This document shows, piece after piece, positions 47,165 through 56,945 of a DNA stretch of 64,000 bases (positions are counted from its first letter, which is position 1; each line of letters opens with the position of its first letter). Source of the DNA: Halomicrobium katesii DSM 19301 (GTDB lineage: Archaea; Halobacteriota; Halobacteria; Halobacteriales; Haloarculaceae); the NCBI RefSeq assembly GCF_000379085.1, contig NZ_KB905379.1:411198-475197 (forward strand). Direction: 5' to 3'. The notes below the pieces were generated by a model. The model saw only the letters and a list, made by a program, of their open reading frames with translations. It did no database searches and was not told where the DNA came from. A program made the position numbers and the translations under genes.

Positions 47165-47257
47165 CGGCAGAGTTCGTTTCGTCGTGCTCGTTGGCACGAC
47201 ACTGTTCGTTCACCAATCGAGCGGTGCGCATTTATTTTCGGCCGACGAGCGACCGAT

Positions 47258-47560
47258 ATGGTCAGCCTGATCGATGGTATCCTATTCACGTGCCTCCTCC
47301 TGAGTCCCCTCATCGTGTTCGCCGTGACCCGTTGGTGGGGTGCGATACCACAGTGGAAGCTCTCGCTGGTCGCGGGCAGTTGGCTAGGCGTACTCGCCGC
47401 CGTGACGAACCGGGTAACCGGGAACGAAGCGCCCCTAAGTGGACTCGAAGGTGCGCTCGTGGTGGCGATTGTCATCTGCTCCTCCCTCGGCGCCATCGCC
47501 TTGCTCTGCTACAGCCTCCGAATTCGCCGCAACCGGCCCGACGCCACGTACAGCTTGTAG
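47258..47560 (+). CDS. Small membrane protein, 100 aa
   Basis: Three hydrophobic helices (DGILFTCLLLSPLIVFAV, WKLSLVAGSWLGVLAAV, ALVVAIVICSSLGAIALLCYSL) and a basic C-terminal tail RIRRNRPDATY. Base composition is slightly AT-richer than its neighbours. An AT-rich GCATTTATTTTC sits about 28 bases before the ATG. No family is recognised. Confidence 0.65.
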   Translation: MVSLIDGILFTCLLLSPLIVFAVTRWWGAIPQWKLSLVAGSWLGVLAAVTNRVTGNEAPLSGLEGALVVAIVICSSLGAIALLCYSLRIRRNRPDATYSL

Positions 47561-47648
47561 ACGGCCAGATTCCTGGATCGGAACAGAACCGTCAGAGTCG
47601 GTGACACCCGTGCAGAACTTTCTTGAACTCGATCGGTGAACGAGATCT

Positions 47649-48164
47649 ATGGACGACCGCGTCGTCGACACGGACAGCCTGGAGTGGAACGACGTCGAGC
47701 ACGGCGACCGCGCGTTCCGCGGCAGGCGGTTCACGCGAGCCAGCGCCGCCAGCGAACTGGGCTGTAGCCTCTACGAGATCGAACCGGGCAAACGGGGCTG
47801 GCCCGCGCACTATCACGAGGGCAACGAGGAGGCGATCTTCGTGCTCGACGGCGACGCGACGCTGTGGCTCGGCGGCGACCGCGAGGAACGCGACCTCGAA
47901 GCGGGCGACTTCGCCGTCTTCCCCCGCGGCGAGGACGGCCAGCACGAACTCGAAGCCGGACCGGACGGGCTCCGGTATCTCGCGATGTCGACGATGCACG
48001 ACCCCGACATCACCGTCTACCCGGACAACGACGCCGTCGGCGTGTTCGCCGGTTCGCCACCGGGCGGCGACGAGAGCGAGCGCCGCCTCTCGAAGTATCT
48101 CGACGCCGACGCCGAGGTGCCCTACTGGGACGGCGGGGATGGAGGCGGCCAGCGGGAGGAGTAG
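47649..48164 (+). CDS. Cupin-domain protein
   Basis: The 171-residue product is a single cupin: motif 1 is GWPAHYHEGNEEAIFVLDGDATLWLGG (His, His, Glu metal ligands), motif 2 lies around DFAVFPRGEDGQHELEAG, with His as the last ligand. It is preceded by the short N-terminal strand region CSLYEIEPGKRG. Cupins of this type are isomerases, dioxygenases or sugar-binding proteins; no specific substrate is indicated. elp3 follows 43 bases downstream. Confidence 0.82.
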   Translation: MDDRVVDTDSLEWNDVEHGDRAFRGRRFTRASAASELGCSLYEIEPGKRGWPAHYHEGNEEAIFVLDGDATLWLGGDREERDLEAGDFAVFPRGEDGQHELEAGPDGLRYLAMSTMHDPDITVYPDNDAVGVFAGSPPGGDESERRLSKYLDADAEVPYWDGGDGGGQREE

Positions 48165-48207
48165 CGACACGCTTATTCGCGCGAGCGAACGAACTGTGAT
48201 AACGGCA

Positions 48208-49869
48208 ATGAGCACCGAGACGGGCGATCCGACGGAGTCCGAGGCGTTCGAGCAGGTCTGTGCGGAGCTGGTCGACCGCATCCTCGCGGGCGAACTGGAG
48301 CGCGAGGACGTGGAAAGCGCCAAGATGGAGGTCTGTTCGAAGTACTCCGCGCCGAAGGTCCCCAAGAACTCCGAGATCCTCGACTACGCGCCACTGGAGC
48401 GACGCGAAGAGCTCGAGGAAGCGCTCCAGCGCAAGCCGGTGCGGACCGCCTCCGGCGTCTCGCCGATCGCGGTGATGACCTCGCCCCACCGGTGTCCACA
48501 CGGGAAGTGTCTCTACTGTCCCGGCGGCCCCGACTCGGAGTTCTCCTCCTCCCAGTCCTACACCGGCCACGAGCCCGCAGCGGCCCGCGGCGTCCAGAAC
48601 GACTACGACCCCTACGGACAGGTGACGCTGCGGCTGAACCAACTGCGCGAGATCGGCCATCCCGTCGACAAGGCCGAACTGATCGTCATGGGCGGGACGA
48701 TGACCGCCCGGAGCCACGACTACCAGGAGTGGTTCGTCAAACGCGCGCTCGAAGCGATGAACGACTTCGACGCCGAGGCCCAGCCAGCGCCAGCGGAAGA
48801 CGAGAGCTTCGCGCAGGATCCCGAGGAGTACGACTTCCGCTATCTGGAGGACGTGATCGCGGAGAACGAGACCGCCGACGTGCGAAACGTCGCCACGACC
48901 TTCGAGACGAAGCCCGACTGGTGTGGCCCCGAGCAGATCGACCGGATGCTCCGACTGGGCGGGACGAAGGTCGAAGTCGGGGTCCAGACCACCTACGAGC
49001 GGATCAACCGCGAGATGCACCGCGGCCACGGCGTCCAGGCCAGCGTCGACGCGAACCGCCGGCTGCGGGACTCGGCGTTCAAGGTCGGCTTCCACATGAT
49101 GCCCGGCCAGCCCGGCATGTCCAAGGAGATGTGCCTGGAGGACTTCCGGCGCATCTTCGAGGACAGCAAGTGGCGACCGGACTACCTCAAGATCTACCCG
49201 ACGCTGGTCGTCGAGGGGACCGTCACCTACGACTGGTACCGCAAAGACGAGTTCGAGCCACTGGACAACGACGAGGCCGCGGAGCTGGTCGCCGAGATCA
49301 AGTCGATGATCCCGAAGTACACGCGCCTCCAGCGCGTCCAGCGTGACATCCCCGCGGACTTCATCGAGGGCGGCGTCTGGAAGTCCAACCTCCGACAGCT
49401 CGCCCGACAGCGCATGGACGAACACGGCTGGACCTGCGACTGCATCCGCTGTCGCGAGGTCGGGATGAACGACGAGGACCCAGAGCGCATCGAGAAAGAC
49501 GTGCTGACCTACGAGGCCGCCGGCGGCACCGAGCACTTCATCAGCTTCGAGGACCCCGACAAGGACCTGCTGATCGGCTTCTGTCGGCTCCGATTCCCGA
49601 ACGACTCGGTTCGCCGCGAACTGCAAAACGCCGCGCTCGTGCGGGAACTCCACGTCTACGGGAGCCAGGTCGGCCTCGGGAGCGCCAGCGAGGACGACCA
49701 ACACCAGCACGAGGGGTACGGTCGCCGACTGCTCGCGACGGCGGAGGAACTGGCGGCCGACGCCGGCTACGACAAGCTCGCGGTCATCTCCGGTATCGGC
49801 GTCCGGCAGTACTACCGCGAGAAGCTCGACTACAAGCAAGACGGTCCGTACGTCAGCAAGCGGCTGTGA
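48208..49869 (+). CDS. elp3: tRNA uridine(34) acetyltransferase Elp3
   Basis: The 553-residue product has the radical SAM cluster motif CPHGKCLYCPGG (C-x4-C-x2-C), Elp3 landmarks VGVQTTYERINREMHRGH and GFHMMPGQPGMSKEM, and a C-terminal GNAT acetyltransferase with the acetyl-CoA loop HEGYGRRLL and GIGVRQYYREKLDY. Archaeal Elp3 works alone, without other Elongator subunits, to start cm5U34 modification in tRNA anticodons. A TATA-like GCTTATTC lies about 33 bases before the ATG. Confidence 0.95.
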   Translation: MSTETGDPTESEAFEQVCAELVDRILAGELEREDVESAKMEVCSKYSAPKVPKNSEILDYAPLERREELEEALQRKPVRTASGVSPIAVMTSPHRCPHGKCLYCPGGPDSEFSSSQSYTGHEPAAARGVQNDYDPYGQVTLRLNQLREIGHPVDKAELIVMGGTMTARSHDYQEWFVKRALEAMNDFDAEAQPAPAEDESFAQDPEEYDFRYLEDVIAENETADVRNVATTFETKPDWCGPEQIDRMLRLGGTKVEVGVQTTYERINREMHRGHGVQASVDANRRLRDSAFKVGFHMMPGQPGMSKEMCLEDFRRIFEDSKWRPDYLKIYPTLVVEGTVTYDWYRKDEFEPLDNDEAAELVAEIKSMIPKYTRLQRVQRDIPADFIEGGVWKSNLRQLARQRMDEHGWTCDCIRCREVGMNDEDPERIEKDVLTYEAAGGTEHFISFEDPDKDLLIGFCRLRFPNDSVRRELQNAALVRELHVYGSQVGLGSASEDDQHQHEGYGRRLLATAEELAADAGYDKLAVISGIGVRQYYREKLDYKQDGPYVSKRL

Positions 49870-49946
49870 CCGGACGAGCAAAGCTGTCGGAACCGTGCAG
49901 TGAGGCTGTCGACAGCCATTAGCGTGGGGCCGGCGTACGGTCGGCA

Positions 49947-50657
49947 ATGGCACGGAGGTTGATCGACGGGGTCTGGGAGCTCGATCTGGGACTACTGCCG
50001 CCGCTGGCGTCGAACGCGTTTCTCCTCGACGAACGAGAGATGGACGGCACCGACGGCGAGGCGGTGACGCTGTGTGACACCGGACTGTTCTGGAACGAGC
50101 CCTCGATCAGAGACGAACTCGCGGCCGTCGGTTACGAGCCCGGCGATCTCGATCGGATCCTGCTGACCCACTACGATCTGGACCACGTCGGCGGGCTCGA
50201 ACGGCTGCAACCGGAGTTCAGCGGACCGGTCTTTCTCGGGCGAGCCGACTACGAACTGGTCGAGAACGGCGCGCCGCCGTCGAACAACCACAAGGGACTG
50301 TTCCACCGCGCCGCCCGGACGCTCTGTCCGCTGCCCGACGGGATCGACCTGCGGCCGGTCGACGACGGCGAAGCCGTCGGTCGGTTCACCAGCTACGCGA
50401 CGCCGGGACACAACCCCGGGCACACGGTGTACGTCCACGACTGCGGCGTGGCGCTGCTCGGCGATCTCGTCTGGGAGGAAGGCGGTGCGATGACGACACC
50501 GATCTGGTTCGACTCCTACGACATGGACCGGGTCCGGGCGTCCGTACGAGAGTTCGCCGCGCGGGCTCCCGCCTTCGAGGTGGCGGCGATGGCCCACGGA
50601 ACGCCGTTCGTCCGTGACGGTGACGACGTACTCGGCGCACTCGCTGCGACTCTCTGA
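49947..50657 (+). CDS. Metallo-beta-lactamase fold hydrolase
   Basis: The 236-residue product has the fold's metal motif as LTHYDLDHVGG, the central His of HxHxDH replaced by Asp, followed by ATPGHNPGHTVYV (second metal His), ALLGDLVW and a terminal MAHGTPF. The replaced residue occurs in some family branches and may change metal use. It probably hydrolyses an ester, thioester or lactone. It is transcribed with the same direction as elp3 and the flavoprotein, but each has its own AT-rich upstream box. Confidence 0.83.
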   Translation: MARRLIDGVWELDLGLLPPLASNAFLLDEREMDGTDGEAVTLCDTGLFWNEPSIRDELAAVGYEPGDLDRILLTHYDLDHVGGLERLQPEFSGPVFLGRADYELVENGAPPSNNHKGLFHRAARTLCPLPDGIDLRPVDDGEAVGRFTSYATPGHNPGHTVYVHDCGVALLGDLVWEEGGAMTTPIWFDSYDMDRVRASVREFAARAPAFEVAAMAHGTPFVRDGDDVLGALAATL

Positions 50658-50704
50658 CCGATCGAACGAGCGGGTTTTTGTACTGTCCGTGTGGAGATCT
50701 GTCT

Positions 50705-51739
50705 ATGCAACGATCAGTCGCGGTCGTCGGTGCGGGCGCGGCCGGCGCGGCGGCGGCGTACGCGCTCCGGGAACACCCCGCGGACGTGACCGTCTTCGAG
50801 AAGAGCGGCGGCGTCTGCGGCCGGGCCGCGACACGGCGGCGCGACGGCTGTGTCTACGAGTACGGGGCCAACTACCTGACTGCCGACGACGATCGCGTGG
50901 CCGAACTGGTCACCGCGGAACTACCCTCGGAGGGACTCACCGAAATCGACGAGCCGGTGTGGACGTTCGACGCCGACCGCGAGATACGCGAGGGTCGCGA
51001 CGAACAGACCACACGCTGGACCTACGAGCAGGGGATCACCCAGCTCGCGAAGCGGCTGTTCGCGGCCGGCGACGCGACGGTCCACCGGCACACGCGCGTC
51101 GAGTCACTGGAGCGACGCGGTGGCAGCTGGCGTGTCACCGACGCCGAGGGCGGTACGTACGACTCCTTCGACGCCGTCCTCCTGACGCCACCGGGTCCAC
51201 AGACCGCGGACCTGCTGGGCCAATCGGAGTGGGAACACGCCGACCGGCGACGCCTCAGAAAGGCCGCCGCGTCTGTCCCCTACCGGACGATCGTCGCCGG
51301 CCTGTTGCACTACGAGTTCGAGCTCGACCGGCCCTACTACGGACTAGTCAGCGAGGACGAAGACCACGAGATCGGGTGGATCGGCCGCGAAGAGTGCAAG
51401 GCGGGACACGTCCCCGACGGCGAGGCGCTCCTGTTGGTCCAGATGGCACCGGACTGGTCGGTCACCCACTACCGTGACGACGCCGCCACGCTGACCGACG
51501 CCATCGCAGACGCGACGGCGACGCTGCTGGACGACGACCGACTGGCCGAACCCGACTGGACCGACCACCAGCACTGGCGGTACGCGCTGCCGGACGACGG
51601 CGTGGAGGCGGACGCCCTGGAGACCGCGGCGGAACACGATCTCTTTTTGGCCGGCGACTGGGTCGCGGGCGAGGCGCGGCTCCACGCTGCCGTCCGGAAC
51701 GGCCTGAGAACCGGCGAGCGAATCGGCGAGCACCTGTAG
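50705..51739 (+). CDS. Renalase-like FAD-dependent oxidoreductase
   Basis: The ATG at 50705 gives 344 residues; TTTTTGTAC lies about 30 bases upstream. The N-terminal FAD motif is VAVVGAGAAGAAAAYALREH with VFEKSGGVCGRAATRR next, and the C-terminal FAD contact is LFLAGDWVAGEARLHAAVRNG. Overall length and motif spacing match renalase-like amine oxidoreductases, which oxidise dihydropyridine forms of NAD(P)H in bacteria. The exact substrate is inferred at family level only. The frame from 50678 adds nine residues and is a less likely start. Confidence 0.83.
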   Translation: MQRSVAVVGAGAAGAAAAYALREHPADVTVFEKSGGVCGRAATRRRDGCVYEYGANYLTADDDRVAELVTAELPSEGLTEIDEPVWTFDADREIREGRDEQTTRWTYEQGITQLAKRLFAAGDATVHRHTRVESLERRGGSWRVTDAEGGTYDSFDAVLLTPPGPQTADLLGQSEWEHADRRRLRKAAASVPYRTIVAGLLHYEFELDRPYYGLVSEDEDHEIGWIGREECKAGHVPDGEALLLVQMAPDWSVTHYRDDAATLTDAIADATATLLDDDRLAEPDWTDHQHWRYALPDDGVEADALETAAEHDLFLAGDWVAGEARLHAAVRNGLRTGERIGEHL

Positions 51740-51775
51740 CGAAGCGGTTTTGCGTCCCGGCCTGCACCACCCGAC

Positions 51776-53902
51776 ATGGACCACAAGCGGGAGCTGACGA
51801 GCGTCGACCTCGCCGCCCTCGAACGGGAGCTGGGCGGCTACGAGGGGGCCAAGCTCGACAAGGCGTACCTCTACGAGGACGATCTCCTGCGGCTCAAGAT
51901 GCGGGACTTCGACCGCGGGCGGGTGGAGCTGCTGATCGAGGTCGGCGAGAACAAGCGCGCCCACGTCGTCGACGCCGACCACGTCCCCGACGCGCCGGGC
52001 CGACCGCCCAACTTCGCGATGATGCTTCGCAATCGGATCTCGGGCGGCGAGCTGGCCGACGTGCGCCAGTTCGAGTTCGACCGGATCATGGAGTTCGAGT
52101 TCGACCGTCCCGACGCCTCCACCACGGTCGTCGCGGAACTGTTCGGCGACGGCAACGTCGCGGTGCTCGACGAACACGGCGAGGTCGTCGACTGCCTGGA
52201 GACGGTCCGACTCAAGTCACGCACCGTCGCGCCGGGCAGCCAGTACGAGTTCCCGTCGGCGCGGTTCAATCCGCTGACCGTCGACTACGAGACGTTTCTG
52301 GAGCGGATGCGCCAGTCCGACGCCGACGTGGTACGGACGCTCGCGACCCAGCTGAACTTCGGGGGGCTCTACGGCGAGGAGCTGTGTACGCGGGCCGGGA
52401 TTCCGTACAACCAGGCCATCGAAGACACCGACGAAGCGGCGTTCGAGCGGCTGTACGAGGTGATCGCCGATCTGAAAGCGCGGCTCCGCAGCGGCGACCT
52501 CGATCCGCGCGTCTACTACGAGTACGAAGAGATCGAGGGCGAGGAGATCGAGCGTCGCGTGGACGTGACGCCGATCCCCCTCGAAGAGTACGACGACGTA
52601 GAGAGCCGTGCCTTCGAGAGCTTCACCGAGGCGCTGGACGAGTACTTCTACGAGGTCGAACGGGAGGACACGGCCGAGGAGATCGCAGACGCGGGCGTCG
52701 ACCGGCCGGAGTTCGAGAGCGAGATCGAGAAGTACGAGCGCATCATCCAGCAACAGCAGAGCGCGATCGAGGACTTCGAGGCCGACGCCGAGGCCGAGCG
52801 CGAGAAGGCGGAGTTGCTGTACGCTCGCTACGACCTCGTCGACGAGATCCTCTCGACGATTCAGGGCGCGCGAGCCCAGGACACGCCGTGGGACGAGATC
52901 GAGGCGACCTTCGAGGAGGGCAAAGAGCAGGGCATCGCCGCGGCCGAGGCCGTCGAGGGCCTCGACGGCAGCGAGGGGACGGTGACCCTGTCGATCGACG
53001 ACGTGCGCGTGACGATCGACGCGACGATGGGCGTCGAGAAGAACGCCGACCAGCTCTACCAGGCGGCAAAGCGCATCGAGGAGAAGAAGGAGGGCGCGCA
53101 GGCGGCGATCGAAGACACGCGAGAGGATCTCGAAGCGGTCGAGCGACGCCGCGAGAACTGGGACGCCGAGGACACGACGGAGGCCCAGGAGCAGACGGCG
53201 GAAGCAGACGGCGTCGACTGGCTCTCGCGGGCGTCGATTCCGGTCCGGAGACAGGAGCCGTGGTACGATCGCTTCCGGTGGTTCCGCACCTCGAACGGCT
53301 TCCTCGTGATCGGCGGCCGCAACGCCGACCAGAACGAGGAACTGGTCAAAAAGTACCTCGACCGCGGAGACAAGTTCTTCCACGCGCAGGCACACGGCGG
53401 TCCCGTGACCGTCCTGAAGGCCACTGGTCCCAGCGAGTCCAGCCGCGACGTGGACATCCCGGACCGGGACAAACGTGAAGCGGCGACGTTCGCCGTGGCG
53501 TACTCGTCGGTGTGGAAGGACGGCAAGTACGCCGGTGACGCGTACATGGTCGATCCCGACCAGGTGTCGAAGACCCCAGAGAGCGGCGAGTACCTGGAGA
53601 AGGGCGGGTTCGCGATTCGAGGCGACCGGACATACTTCCGGGACCTCGAAGTCGACGTGGCCGTCGGAATCTCCTGCGAGGACTGGACCGGCGTTCTCGG
53701 CGGCCCGCGATCGGCCGTCGAGGACCGCGTCGCGAGCAGTATCGAGATCGAACCCGGCCAGTACGCACAGAACGACATCGCGAAGCGACTGTACCGGGAG
53801 TTCAAAGAGCGGTTCGAAGACGAGTCGTTCGTCCGCAAGGTCGCCAGCCCGGACCTGATCCAGGAGTTCCTCCCGCCGGGCGGCAGTCGGATGGTCGAGT
53901 GA
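51776..53902 (+). CDS. rqcH: Ribosome rescue factor RqcH/NEMF (NFACT family)
   Basis: The 708-residue product has an N-terminal NFACT domain (LTSVDLAALERELGGYEGAKL, FAMMLRNRISGG), a helix-hairpin-helix-like region near the LNFGGLYGEELCTRAG motif, long charged coiled coils (about 290-360 and 430-480), and the NFACT-R domain with RWFRTSNGFLVIGGRNADQNE and DKFFHAQAHGGP. RqcH binds obstructed 60S/50S subunits and adds Ala-type tails to stalled chains. Archaeal members are conserved. Length and motif order are canonical. Confidence 0.93.
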   Translation: MDHKRELTSVDLAALERELGGYEGAKLDKAYLYEDDLLRLKMRDFDRGRVELLIEVGENKRAHVVDADHVPDAPGRPPNFAMMLRNRISGGELADVRQFEFDRIMEFEFDRPDASTTVVAELFGDGNVAVLDEHGEVVDCLETVRLKSRTVAPGSQYEFPSARFNPLTVDYETFLERMRQSDADVVRTLATQLNFGGLYGEELCTRAGIPYNQAIEDTDEAAFERLYEVIADLKARLRSGDLDPRVYYEYEEIEGEEIERRVDVTPIPLEEYDDVESRAFESFTEALDEYFYEVEREDTAEEIADAGVDRPEFESEIEKYERIIQQQQSAIEDFEADAEAEREKAELLYARYDLVDEILSTIQGARAQDTPWDEIEATFEEGKEQGIAAAEAVEGLDGSEGTVTLSIDDVRVTIDATMGVEKNADQLYQAAKRIEEKKEGAQAAIEDTREDLEAVERRRENWDAEDTTEAQEQTAEADGVDWLSRASIPVRRQEPWYDRFRWFRTSNGFLVIGGRNADQNEELVKKYLDRGDKFFHAQAHGGPVTVLKATGPSESSRDVDIPDRDKREAATFAVAYSSVWKDGKYAGDAYMVDPDQVSKTPESGEYLEKGGFAIRGDRTYFRDLEVDVAVGISCEDWTGVLGGPRSAVEDRVASSIEIEPGQYAQNDIAKRLYREFKERFEDESFVRKVASPDLIQEFLPPGGSRMVE

Positions 53903-54078
53903 CTCCGCTCTCCGGTCCGTTTACCAGCAGTGAACGCCCGCCAGAACGGTGTCACAGCGCCGACAGCTACCGATGCGGAATATCCGAGAGTATTAGACGA
54001 GAGAACGGACGAACATCGAATTCTCGGCGATACGAGTACTTCGATACACTAATACCTCGTCCGACACCACATCCGATA

Positions 54079-54279
54079 ATGGCAAGTGCCGACCGGTTTC
54101 GCGACAGCACGCAGATCCTCCTGCCAGCCGCTGCCCTGGACGGCATCCGCGAAGATCTCGAACGCGAGTTTACGCTGACGGTACGCGAGGAGGGCACACA
54201 GGTCCGCATCATCGGTTCGCCAGTGGAGATCAAGGCGGCCTCGGACTTCCTGGCGATGAACGGCGTCAACCTCGCCTGA
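54079..54279 (+). CDS. Small conserved haloarchaeal protein (VNG_1110C-like), 66 aa
   Basis: The ATG at 54079 gives a protein with FRDSTQILLPAAALDGIRED, EFTLTVREEGTQVRIIGSP and EIKAASDFLAMNGVNLA: a beta-alpha-beta unit followed by a final helix. I recall this as a conserved haloarchaeal family named after VNG_1110C, without known function. Its TGA stop is the left direct repeat of palindromic element F, which separates it from rpl11. Confidence 0.72.
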   Translation: MASADRFRDSTQILLPAAALDGIREDLEREFTLTVREEGTQVRIIGSPVEIKAASDFLAMNGVNLA

Positions 54280-54359
54280 TACGGACGGTTGTAGGCGTTT
54301 ACCCAGTCGACCGCACGACGGCGTGCGGTCGATCTGGTAAAGACCTACAACTTTCCGTA
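54280..54359. mobile_element. Type I palindromic element, copy F
   Basis: An 80-bp element flanked by TGA repeats (54277-54279, the stop codon of the 66-aa gene, and 54360-54362). Inner stem CGACCGCAC/GTGCGGTCG with loop GACGGC. Same subfamily as B and D and the same orientation as D. Confidence 0.85.
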
Positions 54360-54508
54360 TGACACCGTCGACCGTCACTGTTTGCTGTTCGCGACGACGG
54401 GTCGCGAGACACCGTGCGGACCGTCTCGACGGTCGTGATCGACGCGATTCTCCGACACCGACCGGAGCGGTGTGGTTCACTCCCACGCGGCGTCGTCGAA
54501 AAGCAATC

Positions 54509-54516
54509 CTTAAAAC
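54509..54516 (+). promoter_or_regulatory. TATA-like box of rpl11
   Basis: CTTAAAAC about 25 bases before the ATG at 54539 predicts a leaderless or nearly leaderless rpl11 transcript. Confidence 0.6.
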
Positions 54517-54538
54517 TGCTGGGCAGGTCAAACCTAAC

Positions 54539-55027
54539 ATGGCTGGAACTATCGAAGTGCTCGTTCCGGGCGGCGAGGCCAACCCTGGCCCGCCCCTCGG
54601 TCCGGAGTTGGGGCCGACCCCCGTCGACGTGCAGGCAGTCGTCCAGGAGATCAACGACCAGACCGCGGCCTTCGACGGCACCGAAGTGCCCGTCACCGTC
54701 GACTACGACGACGACGGCTCCTTCGAGATCGGGGTCGGCGTCCCGCCGACGGCCGAACTCATCAAGGACGAAGCTGGCTTCGACACCGGATCCGGCGAAC
54801 CCCACGAGGAGTTCGTCGCCGATCTCTCGGTCGACCAGATCAAACAGATCGCCGAGCAAAAGCAGACCGACCTGCTCGCGTACGACACGAAAAACGCCGC
54901 GAAGGAAGTCGTCGGCACCTGCGTCACGCTGGGAGTCACCATCGAGGGCGAGAACCCCCGCGACTTCAAGGAGAAGGTCGATGCCGGCGAGTACGACGAC
55001 ATCCTGCTGAACGCTGCCGAAGCGTAG
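54539..55027 (+). CDS. rpl11: Ribosomal protein uL11
   Basis: The 162-residue product has uL11 hallmarks: an N-terminal PGGEANPGPPLGPELGP with the conserved Pro/Gly loop that binds 23S rRNA near the GTPase centre, and the C-terminal LAYDTKNAAKEVVGTCVTLGVTIEG RNA-binding domain. It has its own promoter and is separated by about 220 bases from rpl1, in line with the common haloarchaeal arrangement of a separate L11 transcript upstream of L1-L10-L12. Confidence 0.97.
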   Translation: MAGTIEVLVPGGEANPGPPLGPELGPTPVDVQAVVQEINDQTAAFDGTEVPVTVDYDDDGSFEIGVGVPPTAELIKDEAGFDTGSGEPHEEFVADLSVDQIKQIAEQKQTDLLAYDTKNAAKEVVGTCVTLGVTIEGENPRDFKEKVDAGEYDDILLNAAEA

Positions 55028-55129
55028 CGAGGCCACCGACGCCGGTTTTCCGCGTTTTCGCCGCTCCTCACCGACAGGTAGGTGACACGGTGACCGACGA
55101 CAGTGCCGTCGCTGCCGTGGTTCGACGGC

Positions 55130-55209
55130 TTTAAGTGTCGCATCGGCTTCGTACCGGGTGAGACAGGCGACTGTACTGTCTACGACAGTACGCCCTGTTT
55201 CACTGACCC
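55130..55209 (+). promoter_or_regulatory. rpl1 promoter and structured mRNA leader (likely L1 autoregulatory site)
   Basis: TTTAAG at 55130-55135 predicts transcription start near 55155. The leader then folds into nested stems: GGGT/ACCC outermost (55156, 55206), ACAGG/CCTGT, and a perfect GTACTGTC/GACAGTAC hairpin with a TAC loop, with internal bulges between. Archaeal uL1 represses its own operon by binding an mRNA mimic of its rRNA site; the position and bulged shape fit, but binding is inferred. Confidence 0.55.
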
Positions 55210-55244
55210 GTAGAAGCCCGTTGGGCGTACTACGGAGGTGAACA

Positions 55245-55883
55245 ATGGCAGACCAGGATATAGAGAACGCAGTCTCTCGCGCACTCGACGAGGCCGACCC
55301 TCGGAACTTTACCGAGACAGTCGACCTCGCCGTCAACCTGCGCGACCTTGATTTGAACGATCCGTCGAACCGTATCGACGAGAGCATCGTCCTTCCTGCC
55401 GGTACCGGTCAGGAGACGAGCATCGTCGTGTTCGCCGAGGGGGAGACCGCTCTGCGAGCCGAAGACGTTGCCGACCAGGTCATGTCCAGCGACGAGCTGG
55501 CCGAGCTGGGCGACGACGACGATGCAGCGAAAGATCTCGCCGACGATACCGACTTCTTCCTCGCAGAGGAAGGGCTGATGCAAGACATCGGCCGCTACCT
55601 CGGGACCGTCCTCGGTCCACGCGGGAAGATGCCGGACCCGATCAGTCCCGACGACGACGTCGTCGAGATGGTCGACCGAATGCGCAAGTCCGTGCAGATC
55701 CGCAGCGGTGACCGCCGAACCTTCCACACCCGCGTGGGTGCAGAGGACATGTCCGCCGAGGAGATCGGCGACAACATCGACGTCATCCTGCGCCGCCTGC
55801 ACGCCGACTTAGAGAAGGGGCCGATGAACATCGACTCGGTCTACGTCAAGACCACGATGGGCCCTGCGGTGGAGGTGGCCTAA
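55245..55883 (+). CDS. rpl1: Ribosomal protein uL1
   Basis: The 212-residue product carries the uL1 signature region [25 protein letters not shown] and the conserved end [20 protein letters not shown]. The ATG at 55245 follows a good Shine-Dalgarno-like GGAGGTGA, in keeping with a leadered transcript, unlike most genes here. It is the first gene of the rpl1-rpl10-rpl12 operon; the leader hairpin upstream suggests feedback by uL1 itself. Confidence 0.97.
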   Translation: MADQDIENAVSRALDEADPRNFTETVDLAVNLRDLDLNDPSNRIDESIVLPAGTGQETSIVVFAEGETALRAEDVADQVMSSDELAELGDDDDAAKDLADDTDFFLAEEGLMQDIGRYLGTVLGPRGKMPDPISPDDDVVEMVDRMRKSVQIRSGDRRTFHTRVGAEDMSAEEIGDNIDVILRRLHADLEKGPMNIDSVYVKTTMGPAVEVA

Positions 55884-55884
55884 C

Positions 55885-56937
55885 ATGAGCGCCGAAGCAG
55901 AACGAAAGACCGAGACGATCCCCGAGTGGAAGCGCGAAGAAGTCGACTCGATCGTCGAGATGATCGAGTCCTACGACAGCATCGGGGTCGTCGCGATCAC
56001 CGGCATCCCGTCGCGCCAGCTCCAGGACATGCGCCGTGGCCTGCACGGGACCGCGGAACTGCGCGTCTCGCGCAACACGCTGCTGGAGCGCGCACTCGAC
56101 GAGGTCGACGCCGACCTCGAACAGCTGGGCGACTACGTCGCCGGTCAGGTCGGTCTGATCGGGACGAACGACAACCCCTTCGGGCTGTACAAGGAACTGG
56201 AAGCCTCGAAGACGCCCGCACCGATCAGCGCGGGCGAGATCGCGCCCAACGACATCGTCATCCCCGAGGGTGACACGGGCGTGGATCCGGGGCCGTTCGT
56301 CGGCGAACTCCAGAACGTCGGTGCCAACGCGCGCATCGACGGCGGTTCGATCAAGGTCGTCGAGGACTCGACCGTGCTGGAAGCGGGTGGAGAGGTCTCG
56401 ACGGACCTCGAGAACGTTCTCGGCGAACTCGGGATCGAGCCGAAGGAAGTCGGGCTGGACCTGCGCGGCGTCTTCGCCGACGGCGTGCTGTTCGAACCCG
56501 AGGAGCTCGAACTCGACGTCGAGGAGTACGAGGCAGACATCAAGGCCGCCGCGTCGGCCGGGTGGAACCTCTCGGTCAACGCCGAGTACCCGACCACGCA
56601 GAACGCGTCGACGCTGCTGCAGAACGCGCGCGGCGACGCCAAGGGCCTCGCGGTGTTCGCGTCGATCGAGGATCCCGAGGTCGTGCCGGATCTGGTCAGC
56701 AAGGCCGACGCACAGGTCCGTTCGATCGCTGCCCAGATCGACGACGAGGAAGCGCTGCCGGAGGAGCTCCAGGGCGTCGACGCCCAGCCGGCAGCCACGG
56801 ACGCATCGACCGACAAAGACGAAACCGACGCTGAAACCGAGGACACCAGCGACGACGCCGAGGCCGAAGCGGCCGAGGACGACGACGACGATGACGACGA
56901 CGAGGACGCTGGTGACGCACTCGGAGCAATGTTCTAA
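55885..56937 (+). CDS. rpl10: Ribosomal protein uL10 (P0)
   Basis: The 350-residue product has the uL10 N-terminal RNA-binding domain ([29 protein letters not shown]), the archaeal insertion domain with [13 protein letters not shown]1-binding helices near 225-300, and a highly acidic C-terminal tail ending DALGAMF that recruits translation factors. The start follows the rpl1 stop by one base. It forms the stalk base with P1 dimers and uL11. Confidence 0.96.
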   Translation: MSAEAERKTETIPEWKREEVDSIVEMIESYDSIGVVAITGIPSRQLQDMRRGLHGTAELRVSRNTLLERALDEVDADLEQLGDYVAGQVGLIGTNDNPFGLYKELEASKTPAPISAGEIAPNDIVIPEGDTGVDPGPFVGELQNVGANARIDGGSIKVVEDSTVLEAGGEVSTDLENVLGELGIEPKEVGLDLRGVFADGVLFEPEELELDVEEYEADIKAAASAGWNLSVNAEYPTTQNASTLLQNARGDAKGLAVFASIEDPEVVPDLVSKADAQVRSIAAQIDDEEALPEELQGVDAQPAATDASTDKDETDAETEDTSDDAEAEAAEDDDDDDDDEDAGDALGAMF

Positions 56938-56945
56938 TTACAACA

